Source of the DNA: Pseudomonadota bacterium
GTDB taxonomy: Bacteria > Pseudomonadota > Alphaproteobacteria > Azospirillales > Azospirillaceae
NCBI GenBank assembly: GCA_023412175.1
Contig: JAEYOB010000808.1
Location: 1-9,681, forward strand
Length of the DNA: 9,681 bases
Direction of reading: 5' to 3'
Of this stretch, positions 1 to 6,385 are shown in pieces; position 1 is the stretch's first letter; each line of letters opens with the position of its first letter. A program made the translations under genes and the position numbers. The notes beneath the pieces were generated by a model, which did not search any database, had not been told where the DNA came from, and was given only the letters and a program-made list of their open reading frames with translations.

Positions 1-1
1 G

Positions 2-550
2 GGCTCGGCGCTGGCGCTGTTCGCGGTGGTCGGCGTCGGGTTGGAGGAGGCGGGCGTCGGCACCCGGCCGCTGTACGGCGAGACACCGTGGCAGGCGCTG
101 CTGGTGACGCTGCACTTCGTGCCATTCGTGCTGTTCGGCGTGGTGCTGGCGCTGCACGGCTCTCTGTTCATCGCCGTGCTGCGCTGGCTGTCGCCGCCGG
201 GACGCGTCGTCCTGTGGACCGCAGCCGGCTTCGCGCTGACCATGACGACGGACATCGGCAACGCCGCCGGTGCGGCGCTGTTGATCGCGCTGACGCTCGG
301 CTCGCCGAGGGCGCAACGCCTGCTGTCGGCACCGGCGCTGGAATGGCTGGGCCGGGTGTCCTACAGCCTGTACCTGACGCACCTCCTGGTGCTGCTGACG
401 CTGCTGCACCTGCTGAACGGACAGGTGCCGCTGGGCCTGATCCTGGTCGCCACGGTGCCCGCGTCGCTGGGCTTCGCACACCTCTTCCACCGCCGCGTCG
501 AGCGCCCGGCCATGGAACTGGGCCGGCGGCTGGCGGGGACGGCGGCGTAG
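2..550 (+). CDS. Acyltransferase family 3 membrane protein, C-terminal part (5' end outside window)
   Basis: The frame is open from base 2 and ends at TAG 548-550, giving about 182 residues with no start inside the window; a GTG at 26 is in frame but is internal. The fragment is a chain of hydrophobic helices (for example around VTLHFVPFVLFGVVLAL and AAGAALLIALTL). It ends with the typical layout of the acyltransferase-3 family (OafA/ExoZ/NodX type): an LGRVSYSLYLTHLLVL segment, one more helix, then a basic tail with VERPAMELGRRL. Such enzymes sit in the inner membrane and transfer acetyl or other acyl groups to surface sugars. The catalytic His/Arg region expected near the N-terminus is not visible, so the substrate cannot be judged. 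It converges on the next gene, with only 24 nt between the two stop codons. Family assignment is good; the role in polysaccharide modification is inference. Confidence 0.85.
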   Translation, partial: GSALALFAVVGVGLEEAGVGTRPLYGETPWQALLVTLHFVPFVLFGVVLALHGSLFIAVLRWLSPPGRVVLWTAAGFALTMTTDIGNAAGAALLIALTLGSPRAQRLLSAPALEWLGRVSYSLYLTHLLVLLTLLHLLNGQVPLGLILVATVPASLGFAHLFHRRVERPAMELGRRLAGTAA

Positions 551-569
551 GGCCACCGTCCCGGTGCAC

Positions 570-589
570 CCGGCCTATGGTTTGGCCGG
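570..589. terminator. Hairpin at convergent gene junction, possible bidirectional terminator
   Basis: CCGGCC (570-575) and GGCCGG (584-589) form a perfect 6-bp stem with an 8-nt loop, 20 nt past the acyltransferase stop and overlapping the stop codon of the opposing gene. A second short stem, CACCG/CGGTG (554-558/562-566), precedes it. There is no T-run on either side, so intrinsic termination is only a guess from position. Confidence 0.25.
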
Positions 590-1186
590 CGTCTCGGCTG
601 TCTGCGCCATGGCCTCGCCCACCGGCATCATGACATGGCCGTACGGCGTTCCTCCCCACATCACGTATGGAACGCGCGGGTTCTCGGCGGTGCGCGGAAG
701 TCCCTGCATGGCGTCGACGCCGTTGAGGATCATCACGTGCGGGCCGGTGTCCACCCATGTGTGGCCGGGGGCCGGCGCCGTCGCATAGGGATCGTCGTTG
801 CTGGCATCGGAGCCGCCGGCCAGCATGTAGCCCAGGCCGATCTGCCCTTTCGGCGGTTCTGTGTGTTCCATCCACGCCTTGGCCCATGCCATGCCGTTCT
901 TGTCCAGACACATGGGGTCGTTGCCGGGCGTCATGGGGTTGTCGGGCATGCAGGTGAAGCTGCCCGCACCCTGGCGCAGCGTGCGCATTTCCCCCTTCTC
1001 GTTCATGGCCATGATCGTCGCCGTCTCCGCGACCGAGCGCGGCGCGGCGGACATGGCGTTGACGACCATCTCGGCGTCGGTTTTCGGCGCCATGTGACCG
1101 GGGCCGCGGTCCTGGGCAAGCGCGCCGGCGGACGCGAGCGCCAACGCGGCGGCGGAAAGAGACAGGGCCATCCTGCACGGGATCAT
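575..1186 (-). CDS. Exported Met-rich protein of unknown function
   Basis: This 203-residue protein starts at ATG 1186-1184, preceded by a strong ribosome binding site AGGGAGG (1200-1194) seven bases away. An internal Met at residue 6 is a less supported alternative. Residues 1-25 form a clear Sec signal peptide (hydrophobic SLSAAALALASA, cleavage likely after ALAQ or ALA), so the product is periplasmic or secreted. The mature part has no transmembrane helix. It has only two cysteines (79 and 93, in the stretch FTCMPDNPMTPGNDPMCLD), which could form a disulfide, and about 18 methionines in 178 residues. The C-terminal third carries a GHTWVDTGPHVMILNG segment and a PYVMWGGTPYGHVMMPV segment, which look like conserved family blocks. 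I do not recognise a named family. It lies 138 nt downstream of ade on the same strand, with its own possible promoter and a strong inverted repeat in between, so it is probably transcribed separately. Coding call is solid; function is unknown. Confidence 0.8.
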   Translation of the reverse strand: MIPCRMALSLSAAALALASAGALAQDRGPGHMAPKTDAEMVVNAMSAAPRSVAETATIMAMNEKGEMRTLRQGAGSFTCMPDNPMTPGNDPMCLDKNGMAWAKAWMEHTEPPKGQIGLGYMLAGGSDASNDDPYATAPAPGHTWVDTGPHVMILNGVDAMQGLPRTAENPRVPYVMWGGTPYGHVMMPVGEAMAQTAETPAKP

Positions 1187-1207
1187 GTGAAGCCCTCCCT
1201 GATGTGC

Positions 1208-1224
1208 GCAGCCGGTCCGGCTGC
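1208..1224. promoter_or_regulatory. 17-bp near-perfect palindrome in leader of the Met-rich exported protein
   Basis: GCAGCCGG (1208-1215) and CCGGCTGC (1217-1224) are exact reverse complements around one central base. The element ends 7 nt upstream of the ribosome binding site (1194-1200) on the minus strand. It could be an operator for a dimeric repressor. With a one-base centre it is less suited to a tight RNA hairpin unless the innermost pairs open. Confidence 0.35.
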
Positions 1225-1255
1225 CTGGGAAGCATGCACCCTTAGCAATCGAATG

Positions 1256-1283
1256 ATTTTAATTCTGGCGGACTACACCCCAA
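1256..1283 (-). promoter_or_regulatory. Possible sigma-70-type promoter for the Met-rich exported protein
   Basis: Read on the minus strand, TTGGGG (1283-1278) lies 16 nt before TAAAAT (1261-1256). The -10 matches 5 of 6 consensus positions and the -35 matches 3 of 6. It sits in the only AT-rich patch of the 138-nt gap. A start near 1249 would give a leader of about 60 nt containing the palindrome at 1208-1224. The call rests on motif match alone. Confidence 0.3.
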
Positions 1284-1324
1284 GAACCCGCCACATCCGC
1301 CACGGTCTCCCAACTGTGGGGGAT

Positions 1325-3037
1325 TTAGGCCGCCACCAGTTCGAACCGATCGACGTCCACCAGCCCGCGGTCGGTGATCTTCAGATGCGGGATGACCGGC
1401 AGCGGCAGGAAGGCCAGTTGCAGGAACGGCTCGGCCAGCGGACAGCCCATGCCCTCGCGCACCGCGCGGCGCAGCGTGCGCAACTGCTGCTCCACCCTCT
1501 CGAACGGTTCCAGGCTCATCAGCCCTGCGAGCGGCAGCGCCAGTTCGGCCAGCACACGGCCGCCACGCACCGCCACGAAGCCGCCCTGAAGTTCGATCAG
1601 CCGGTTGACCGCCACCGCCATGTCGGCATCGTCGGCGCCGACGACGCAGACATTATGGCTGTCGTGCCCGACCGACGAGGCGATGGCACCCTCGCGGAAC
1701 CCGAACCCGCGCACGAAGCCGCGCCCGATGTTGCGGTTGACGCCATGGCGCGACAGCACGCAGACCTTGAGAATGTCGCGCTCGGGATCGCCGACCGTCT
1801 GCCCGCGCCGCTGCGGCACGTCGAGCGAGAGCCGCTCGGTGATGATCTTGCCGGGCAGCAGGCCGATCACCGGCTGGGTGGCGTTGCCGGCCGGCACCGC
1901 GAAGTCTTCCGCCGTGACGGAGGTGAGCTTCACGGAGTTGAGGCCCACCGGCTCGACCGGCACGCGATGCGCGAAGCTTTCCGCCGTCACCACGCGGCCG
2001 TCCTTGATGACGCGGTTGACCGCGCAGTCCTCCAGATCGTCGAGCAGCACGAGGTCGGCCTTCTGTCCCGGCGCCACCAGCCCGCGGTCGAACAGCCCGA
2101 AGCCGCGCGCCGCCGACCACGTCGCCGCCCGGTAGACATGCGCCACCGGTGCGCCCAGCTTGATGGCCGCGCGGATCAGATGGTCCATGTGCCCCTCCTC
2201 GGCGATGTCGAGGGGGTTGCGGTCGTCGGTGCAGAAGCCGAGGAAGGGCGAGGTCTCCGGCGCGATCACCTCGGCCAGCGCGTGCACGTCCTTCGACACC
2301 GAGCCGTCACGGATCAGCACCTGCATGCCCTTGCGCAGCTTCTCCATCGCCTCGGCGGCACTGGTGGTCTCGTGGCAGTTGCGGATGCCGCAGGAGAGAT
2401 AGGCGTTCAGTTCGCGCCCGTGCACCAGCGGCGCGTGCCCGTCGATGTGCCGGCCGTCGAAAGCGGCCAGCTTGTCCAGCACGCCGGGCAGCTTAGCAAA
2501 GACGCCGGGGAAGTTCATGAACTCGGCCAGTCCGATGACCCGCGGGTCGTCGCGGTAGCGCACGAGGTCGTCCGCCTCCAGCCGGGCGCCCGAGGTCTCC
2601 AGGTCGGTCGCCGGCACGCAGGAGGAGAGCTGGACCCGCAGGTCAAGCGCCATCCGCCCGGCGCTGTCGAGGAAGTAGCGCAGGCCCCGCTCGCCCAGTA
2701 CGTTGCAGATCTCGTGCGGGTCGCACACCGCCGTGGTGGTGCCGCGCGGCAGAACGCAGCGGTCGAACTCGAACGGCGTGACGCAGGTGGATTCGCAGTG
2801 CACGTGCGTGTCGATGAAGCCCGGCACCACGGTGAGCCCGCGCCCGTCGATCTCCTCGACACCGTCATAGCGTTCGTAGGTGCCGACGATGCGGTCGCCG
2901 CACAGCGCGATGTCGCCCTCGGCCAGCTCGCCGGTCACCACGTTGAGGAAGCGCGTGTCCTTGATGACGAAGTCGGCCTTCGCGTTGCCCAGCGCCTGGT
3001 CGATGCGTTTCCTGAGGTCGTCCGGTCCAACCGCCAT
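1325..3037 (-). CDS. ade: Adenine deaminase
   Basis: This 570-residue enzyme of the amidohydrolase superfamily converts adenine to hypoxanthine and ammonia in the cytoplasm, for purine salvage and nitrogen release. The length matches full adenine deaminases. An N-terminal beta-sandwich (about 1-65, with [11 protein letters not shown]) leads into the TIM barrel. Metal and active-site residues are visible: HVHCES (His78, His80, Glu82), AEFMNFPGV (Glu172), HIDGHAP (His198, His201), CHETTS (His222) and FCTDDR (Asp271). [16 protein letters not shown] is a family signature. The C-terminal adenine deaminase domain spans about 400-565 ([20 protein letters not shown] and [18 protein letters not shown]). 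The start at ATG 3037-3035 is fixed by GGAGG (3047-3043) five bases upstream. That site is one arm of a 10-bp inverted repeat, so translation may be controlled. The gene lies 72 nt after the LprI-like gene on the same strand. No purine permease or xanthine oxidation genes are adjacent. Nothing essential appears to be missing. Confidence 0.96.
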   Translation of the reverse strand: MAVGPDDLRKRIDQALGNAKADFVIKDTRFLNVVTGELAEGDIALCGDRIVGTYERYDGVEEIDGRGLTVVPGFIDTHVHCESTCVTPFEFDRCVLPRGTTTAVCDPHEICNVLGERGLRYFLDSAGRMALDLRVQLSSCVPATDLETSGARLEADDLVRYRDDPRVIGLAEFMNFPGVFAKLPGVLDKLAAFDGRHIDGHAPLVHGRELNAYLSCGIRNCHETTSAAEAMEKLRKGMQVLIRDGSVSKDVHALAEVIAPETSPFLGFCTDDRNPLDIAEEGHMDHLIRAAIKLGAPVAHVYRAATWSAARGFGLFDRGLVAPGQKADLVLLDDLEDCAVNRVIKDGRVVTAESFAHRVPVEPVGLNSVKLTSVTAEDFAVPAGNATQPVIGLLPGKIITERLSLDVPQRRGQTVGDPERDILKVCVLSRHGVNRNIGRGFVRGFGFREGAIASSVGHDSHNVCVVGADDADMAVAVNRLIELQGGFVAVRGGRVLAELALPLAGLMSLEPFERVEQQLRTLRRAVREGMGCPLAEPFLQLAFLPLPVIPHLKITDRGLVDVDRFELVAA

Positions 3038-3042
3038 GCCTG

Positions 3043-3105
3043 CCTCCGCTGCTTTTGTCTAAGGTGGGGGTTGGAAGAAGGCGAAACAAATACGGGCAGC
3101 GGAGG
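3043..3105 (-). promoter_or_regulatory. Inverted repeat able to sequester the ade ribosome binding site
   Basis: On the minus strand, CCTCCGCTGC (3105-3096) begins four bases after the TAG stop of the upstream gene. Its exact reverse complement GCAGCGGAGG (3052-3043) contains the GGAGG that serves ade. The stem has 10 perfect pairs (8 GC) with a 43-nt loop (3095-3053). In mRNA reading through from the upstream gene this would hide the ribosome binding site, and a ribosome finishing the upstream gene would cover the first arm. The repeat is seen directly; the translational coupling or switch role is inference. Confidence 0.5.
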
Positions 3106-3109
3106 TGCC

Positions 3110-3982
3110 CTACCTGTACGCCTTCGTGGTCGAGTTCTTCCCGGTCCACTCCTTGCCGTCGCAGGCGGATTTCTCGACGCGCTTGAGCAGCGCCAGCGTC
3201 GCGGCTTCGGCGCGGTAGTACCAGCGGGTGCCGCAGTCGCCCGACCCGCGCCCATGGTCGAAGACCTCCACCACTCCCTTGCTCACCGTCAGCGCGCCGA
3301 CGGCAATCGCCGACGGGTCGCGGCGCGGGACGCCGGCCCCGTCCGGCACCTCGACGGCAAGGCGCGTCGCCTTCCCCGCCTTGCGGTCCAGCGTGAAGGG
3401 GATGGTCGAGCACTGGTAGTCCCCGCAACGCTCGGGCACCGCCACCAGCAACCGCCCGTCGGCCAGGGGGGTGATGGAAGTGAAGCCGGCGTACAGCTCG
3501 TAGGTCGACAGCACGTCGCCCTCGCCGGATTTCGACGCCGGCGGTTGCGGGTGCAGAGTGGTCAGCATGAAGGCGACGAAGGCGGCGTTCTCCTCCGCCT
3601 GCGGGGACGATTCGCGCAACGGGTCGATGGGCGCGGCGGCAGCCATGGCGGCGGCAAGCCCGCGTCCGCCGGCCTTGGCCAGCAGCTCGCGCAGCCGTGC
3701 CTCATGGGCGCGGATCAGCGGAGCGATGTTTGCCTTGGTGTACGCGGCGTCGCGGACGGCGAGCCAGCGCCGCTGGTCGGCGCGCAACGCCTCCGCCTCG
3801 GCGGGGTTGGCCTCCAGCGCGAAGCGCAGGGCGCGGATGACCAGCCGGTCGAGCGGGACGAGCGCGCTGTCGTCGCAGATCCCCTTTTCGACCGGCGAGG
3901 CGGGCTTGGCGCAATCGACGCTCTGGGCGTGCGCGACGGAGGGCAGGACGGACAAGGCGAGAACGGCGAGCAGGCGGCGCAT
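3110..3982 (-). CDS. Exported LprI-like (DUF1311) protein with DUF1176-like C-terminal region
   Basis: A start at ATG 3982-3980 gives 290 residues beginning MRRLLAVLAL with a clean signal peptide (cleavage near VAHA/QS, residue 19-20). The upstream in-frame ATG at 4021 would put 13 polar and basic residues before the signal and is less likely; a GGAAC lies just before 3982. Residues 21-105 resemble the LprI-like family: VDCAKPASPVEKGICDD (Cys24, Cys36), a Leu-rich LDRLVIRAL helix and ADQRRWLAVRDA. In that family these features mark small periplasmic proteins, some of which inhibit lysozyme. After a low-complexity Ala linker (about 108-118) comes a second part with Cys186/Cys191 and, near the end, GRGSGDCGTRWYYR, LLKRVEKSACDG and KEWTG (Cys250, Cys274). 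This recalls the C-terminus of DUF1176 proteins, so two disulfides are likely. The protein should act in the periplasm or envelope. Lysozyme inhibition is only a family-based possibility. It lies 67 nt downstream of the small anchored protein and 72 nt upstream of ade. Confidence 0.8.
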   Translation of the reverse strand: MRRLLAVLALSVLPSVAHAQSVDCAKPASPVEKGICDDSALVPLDRLVIRALRFALEANPAEAEALRADQRRWLAVRDAAYTKANIAPLIRAHEARLRELLAKAGGRGLAAAMAAAAPIDPLRESSPQAEENAAFVAFMLTTLHPQPPASKSGEGDVLSTYELYAGFTSITPLADGRLLVAVPERCGDYQCSTIPFTLDRKAGKATRLAVEVPDGAGVPRRDPSAIAVGALTVSKGVVEVFDHGRGSGDCGTRWYYRAEAATLALLKRVEKSACDGKEWTGKNSTTKAYR

Positions 3983-4026
3983 GAGTGTTCCGGGATGCCG
4001 ACGGAAGGGGCGACAGGACACCCGCC

Positions 4027-4043
4027 AACCGCCCCGCTGTCAA
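4027..4043 (-). promoter_or_regulatory. Isolated -35-like TTGACA upstream of the LprI-like gene
   Basis: The minus strand carries a perfect TTGACA (4043-4038) in the 67-nt gap before the LprI-like gene, and only 7 nt past the stop of the upstream gene. At 17-18 nt spacing there is just a poor -10 (TGTCCT-like). It might give some independent transcription of the LprI-like gene, but the evidence is thin. Confidence 0.15.
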
Positions 4044-4049
4044 CCGCCT

Positions 4050-4370
4050 CTATTTCCTGGGGCCGCCGTGCCGGGCGCAGTCGTACTCGTCGCTGCCGGG
4101 ATCGGCGGCGCCGGTGGTGACGCTGAAGCGCGGATCGTCGCACTTGCCGTCGAAGGCATAGCGGTGACCGACGCCGGACTGGCCCCAGGCCGGGTTGGCG
4201 GCAGGGGCGCGGGCAGTGGCGCGGGCGGCGGCGCGCACCGCGGCGGGCGAGCCGTCGCTGCCCCCGAACGCGGCCGGCAGGCGGTCGAAGGCAAACACAC
4301 CGATGCCGAGCAGCACAGCGAGCGGCGCGAGCAGGCGAAGCGAAACGGATCGCATCATGGCGTGGGGCAT
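4050..4370 (-). CDS. Small membrane-anchored or exported protein with CDDPRF motif
   Basis: The frame encodes 106 residues starting MPHAMMRSVSLRLL; ATGs at 4358 and 4355 are equally possible starts because no good ribosome binding site precedes any of them. One hydrophobic helix (about residues 11-27, LLAPLAVLLGIGVFAF) follows a short basic N-terminus, as in an uncleaved anchor or a signal peptide. Residues 35-62 are Ala- and Arg-rich linker. The C-terminal 40 residues contain YAFDGKCDDPRFSV and, 21 residues after Cys77, SDEYDCARHG (Cys98). I recall a CDDPRF block preceded by D-G and followed by a D-x-x-D-C in small exported proteobacterial proteins of unknown role; the Asp-rich spacing could bind a divalent metal, which is a guess. 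The gene follows the histidine kinase by 59 nt. It runs in the real reading frame with normal third-position GC, unlike the overlapping alternative frames here. Confidence 0.6.
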   Translation of the reverse strand: MPHAMMRSVSLRLLAPLAVLLGIGVFAFDRLPAAFGGSDGSPAAVRAAARATARAPAANPAWGQSGVGHRYAFDGKCDDPRFSVTTGAADPGSDEYDCARHGGPRK

Positions 4371-4429
4371 GGAACGCGGCGGGTGGTCGTCACCATGACG
4401 AACACGCGCGGCGAATGTCTTATTCCATA

Positions 4430-6295
4430 TCACTCGGCGCCTGGCAAGCGGACCTGCACTGTGGTGCCCCGCCCCACCGCGCTGTCGATGGACAGCGTGC
4501 CGCCCAGCAGATCGACGAAGGAACGGCTCAGCGGAAGGCCCAGCCCGGTACCGCCGTGGCGCCGTGCCAGATGGCTGTCCACCTGGCCGAAGGGCTGCAA
4601 CGCAACGGAGATGCCCTCCGGGCTCATGCCGATCCCGGTGTCGGAGATCTCGATCAGCCCCCATGTCCCCTGGACGCCGGTGCTGCCGGAGCCGTCGCGC
4701 CGCACCCGCAGTCCGACCCGTCCGCCGGCCGGCGTGAACTTCACCGCGTTGGACAGCAGGTTGAGCAGGATCTGCTTGAGGCGCACCGGGTCGGCCAGCA
4801 CCGGCGGCGCATCGTCGGCGATCTCCACCGACAGTTCCACCCCGCCCTCGGCCGCGCGGCCGCGGATGAGCTGCACCGTGCTGCCGACGGCATCGCGCAC
4901 GTCCACCGGCTCCGGGGTGACCTCGAACTTGCCGGCCTCGATCTTGGCGATGTCCAGGATGTCGTTGATGACAGCCAGCAGATGTTCGCCCGAGCTGACG
5001 ATCAGGCCGGCGTACTCGCCGTAACGCGGCGTGCCCAGCGGCCCGACCAGTTCCCCCTGGATCATCGAGGCGAAGCCGATGACGGCGTTGAGCGGCGTGC
5101 GCAGCTCATGGCTCATGTTGGCGAGGAAGTCGGACTTGGCGCGATTGGCCAGTTCCGCCTGCTCCTTGGCGGCCAGCAGTTCCTCCTCGGCGCGGCGGCG
5201 CTCCTGCACCTCCTGGCTCAACTCGGCGGTGCGGGCGGCAACGCGCGCTTCCAGCTCGTCGTGCGCCACGCGCAGCGCCCGCTCCGTACGTTTGCGCCGG
5301 GTGATGTCCTGGCCGACGCAAACGATGGCCGCCTCGCCTTCGGCGTCCCGCAGGCGGTTCATGTTCCACAGGACGACGCGCTCGGTACCGGCGCGGTCGG
5401 TCCAGGCGTGCTCGAAGTTGCGGACCTCCATGCCTGCCATGGCGGCGACGAGCTGGAAGGCGAAGGGGCCACCCTGCTGCTCGGATATCAGGTCGCGCCA
5501 CCACCGGCCGGCGGCGGTACCGGGATCCAGCGCAAAGGCGCGTTCCGCCTCGCGGTTGGCCTCGATCACGGCGCCCTCGGAATCCAGGACCAGGATGATG
5601 CTGCCGGCGGTCTGCACCAGTGAACGGAAACGCGCCTCGCTGGCGCGCAGGTCGGTCTCACGCCGCTTCAGCTCGGTGATGTCGCCGATGGAGCCGACCA
5701 TGCGGTGCGCCTGCCCATCCGGCCGCCGCAGCGCCAGCCCGCGCGCCAGCACCCAGCGCCAGTTGCCGGCGTGATCGGCGACACGATACTCGTGCTCGAA
5801 ATGGCTGGTGAGGCCCTTCAGGTGCGCGGACACCTGGCGCTCGTACGGCCCGCGGTCGTCCGGGTGAACGACCTTCAGCCACTCGTGCGTGGTGGTCCGC
5901 AGCTCGTCGGTGCCGAGCCCCAGAATCGACAGAAGGCGGGCCGACAGGTACAGATCCTTGGTGATCGGGTTCCAGTCCCACAGCCCCTCGTTGGGGCCGC
6001 GCATGGCGAGGCTCAGCAACTCGTCGCGATCACGCAGCACGTCGAGCGTCGCATTCAGCTGGTGCTGCTGGGCCTCCAGCTCCGCCACCCGGCGTTCGAG
6101 CCGGACGATGCGCTCCTCCGGCGTATCGTCATCGGCCTTTGAGGCATCAGCGGGTGCGGGTTTCGGCACGTCGGGGCATTCCTCGGCGGCGCATTCCTCG
6201 GCGGCGCATTCCTCGGCGGCGGCGATCCCGGCGGTTTGTACGCCGGCACGGCATGAGTATGACGCCCGCGCCGTTTGCAAAGCAAGCGCCAGCAC
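4430..6295 (-). CDS. Soluble PAS-PAS sensor histidine kinase
   Basis: The frame encodes up to 621 residues and ends at TGA 4432-4430. An acidic and Ala-rich tail with a triplicated AEECA repeat (about 28-40) precedes a coiled coil (about 59-92). PAS domain 1 spans about 95-208 (GLWDWNP, FEHEYRVADHAGNWRWV, GSIGDITELKRRE). PAS domain 2 spans about 217-333 (SIILVLDSEGAVIEANREAE, VCVGQDITRRKR). A second coiled coil (about 335-385) leads to the HisKA domain with SHELRTPLNAVIGF (phospho-acceptor His396). The ATPase has LLNLLSNAVKFTP (N box, about 511-522), SDTGIGM (G1) and GGTGLGL (G2, about 581-587). All catalytic boxes are intact. No transmembrane segment or receiver domain is visible, so it should sense an intracellular signal through PAS and pass phosphate to a response regulator not encoded here. 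The start is uncertain: GTG 6295 gives the longest product but has no ribosome binding site and low third-position GC after it. GTG 6169 (579 residues) has GAGGA ten bases upstream. There is no ATG before residue 98. Confidence 0.93.
   Translation of the reverse strand: MLALALQTARASYSCRAGVQTAGIAAAEECAAEECAAEECPDVPKPAPADASKADDDTPEERIVRLERRVAELEAQQHQLNATLDVLRDRDELLSLAMRGPNEGLWDWNPITKDLYLSARLLSILGLGTDELRTTTHEWLKVVHPDDRGPYERQVSAHLKGLTSHFEHEYRVADHAGNWRWVLARGLALRRPDGQAHRMVGSIGDITELKRRETDLRASEARFRSLVQTAGSIILVLDSEGAVIEANREAERAFALDPGTAAGRWWRDLISEQQGGPFAFQLVAAMAGMEVRNFEHAWTDRAGTERVVLWNMNRLRDAEGEAAIVCVGQDITRRKRTERALRVAHDELEARVAARTAELSQEVQERRRAEEELLAAKEQAELANRAKSDFLANMSHELRTPLNAVIGFASMIQGELVGPLGTPRYGEYAGLIVSSGEHLLAVINDILDIAKIEAGKFEVTPEPVDVRDAVGSTVQLIRGRAAEGGVELSVEIADDAPPVLADPVRLKQILLNLLSNAVKFTPAGGRVGLRVRRDGSGSTGVQGTWGLIEISDTGIGMSPEGISVALQPFGQVDSHLARRHGGTGLGLPLSRSFVDLLGGTLSIDSAVGRGTTVQVRLPGAE
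6176..6220 (-). repeat. Three exact tandem copies of a 15-bp unit
   Basis: The unit GCATTCCTCGGCGGC (plus strand) occurs at 6176-6190, 6191-6205 and 6206-6220 without a mismatch. In the kinase frame each copy adds five residues (A-E-E-C-A phase). Copy changes by replication slippage would keep the frame. On the minus strand each copy contains GAGGAATG, a ribosome-binding-like motif directly followed by an out-of-frame ATG. If the kinase starts at 6169, the repeat is its leader instead of protein. Confidence 0.9.
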
Positions 6296-6300
6296 GCCAC

Positions 6301-6312
6301 TTGACCGGTCAA
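6301..6312. promoter_or_regulatory. Perfect 12-bp palindrome in divergent promoter region
   Basis: TTGACCGGTCAA is its own reverse complement. It lies 6 nt upstream of the GTG at 6295 and about 75 nt upstream of the diverging small membrane protein gene. It includes TTGACC, a -35-like hexamer, in both directions. An operator role is inferred from symmetry and position. The half-sites are too close (2 nt) for a classic FNR-type TTGAT-N4-ATCAA box. Confidence 0.4.
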
Positions 6313-6313
6313 A

Positions 6314-6328
6314 GTTTAGAGACTAAAC
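6314..6328. promoter_or_regulatory. Second palindrome, GTTTAG-AGA-CTAAAC, adjacent to the first
   Basis: GTTTAG (6314-6319) and CTAAAC (6323-6328) are exact reverse complements around a 3-bp centre, one base beyond the first palindrome. The site is unusually AT-rich for this window. TTTAGA (6315-6320), 18 nt before TATCAA (6339-6344), could form a weak plus-strand promoter (4 of 6 matches each) overlapping the site. Confidence 0.4.
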
Positions 6329-6385
6329 CTCAGCGATCTATCAAGCGGTCCGACCGGCGCCACGCTCGCGAACCGGGGGGTTGGA

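Noticed and set aside
1266..1302. TGGCGGA/TCCGCCA stem downstream of ade as an intrinsic terminator
   Set aside because: The loop is 23 nt and no T-run follows on the minus strand; the 6-bp alternative with CCGCCA (1288-1293) is no better.
1630..1643. Perfect 14-bp palindrome CGTCGGCGCCGACG within ade
   Set aside because: It encodes the conserved GADDAD segment; Asp/Gly/Ala codons in GC-rich DNA readily form such palindromes.
635..4120. A plus-strand open frame of over 1100 codons running antisense to the exported protein, ade and LprI-like genes
   Set aside because: It is the mirror of strongly GC-biased coding on the minus strand, crosses intergenic gaps, and its product is low-complexity Arg/Ala/His/Gly without domain likeness. 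ade and its motifs on the other strand are unmistakable.
6301..6312. FNR/CRP-type box reading of TTGACCGGTCAA
   Set aside because: Half-sites are separated by 2 bp, whereas FNR-type boxes need 4 bp, so the helical spacing is wrong.
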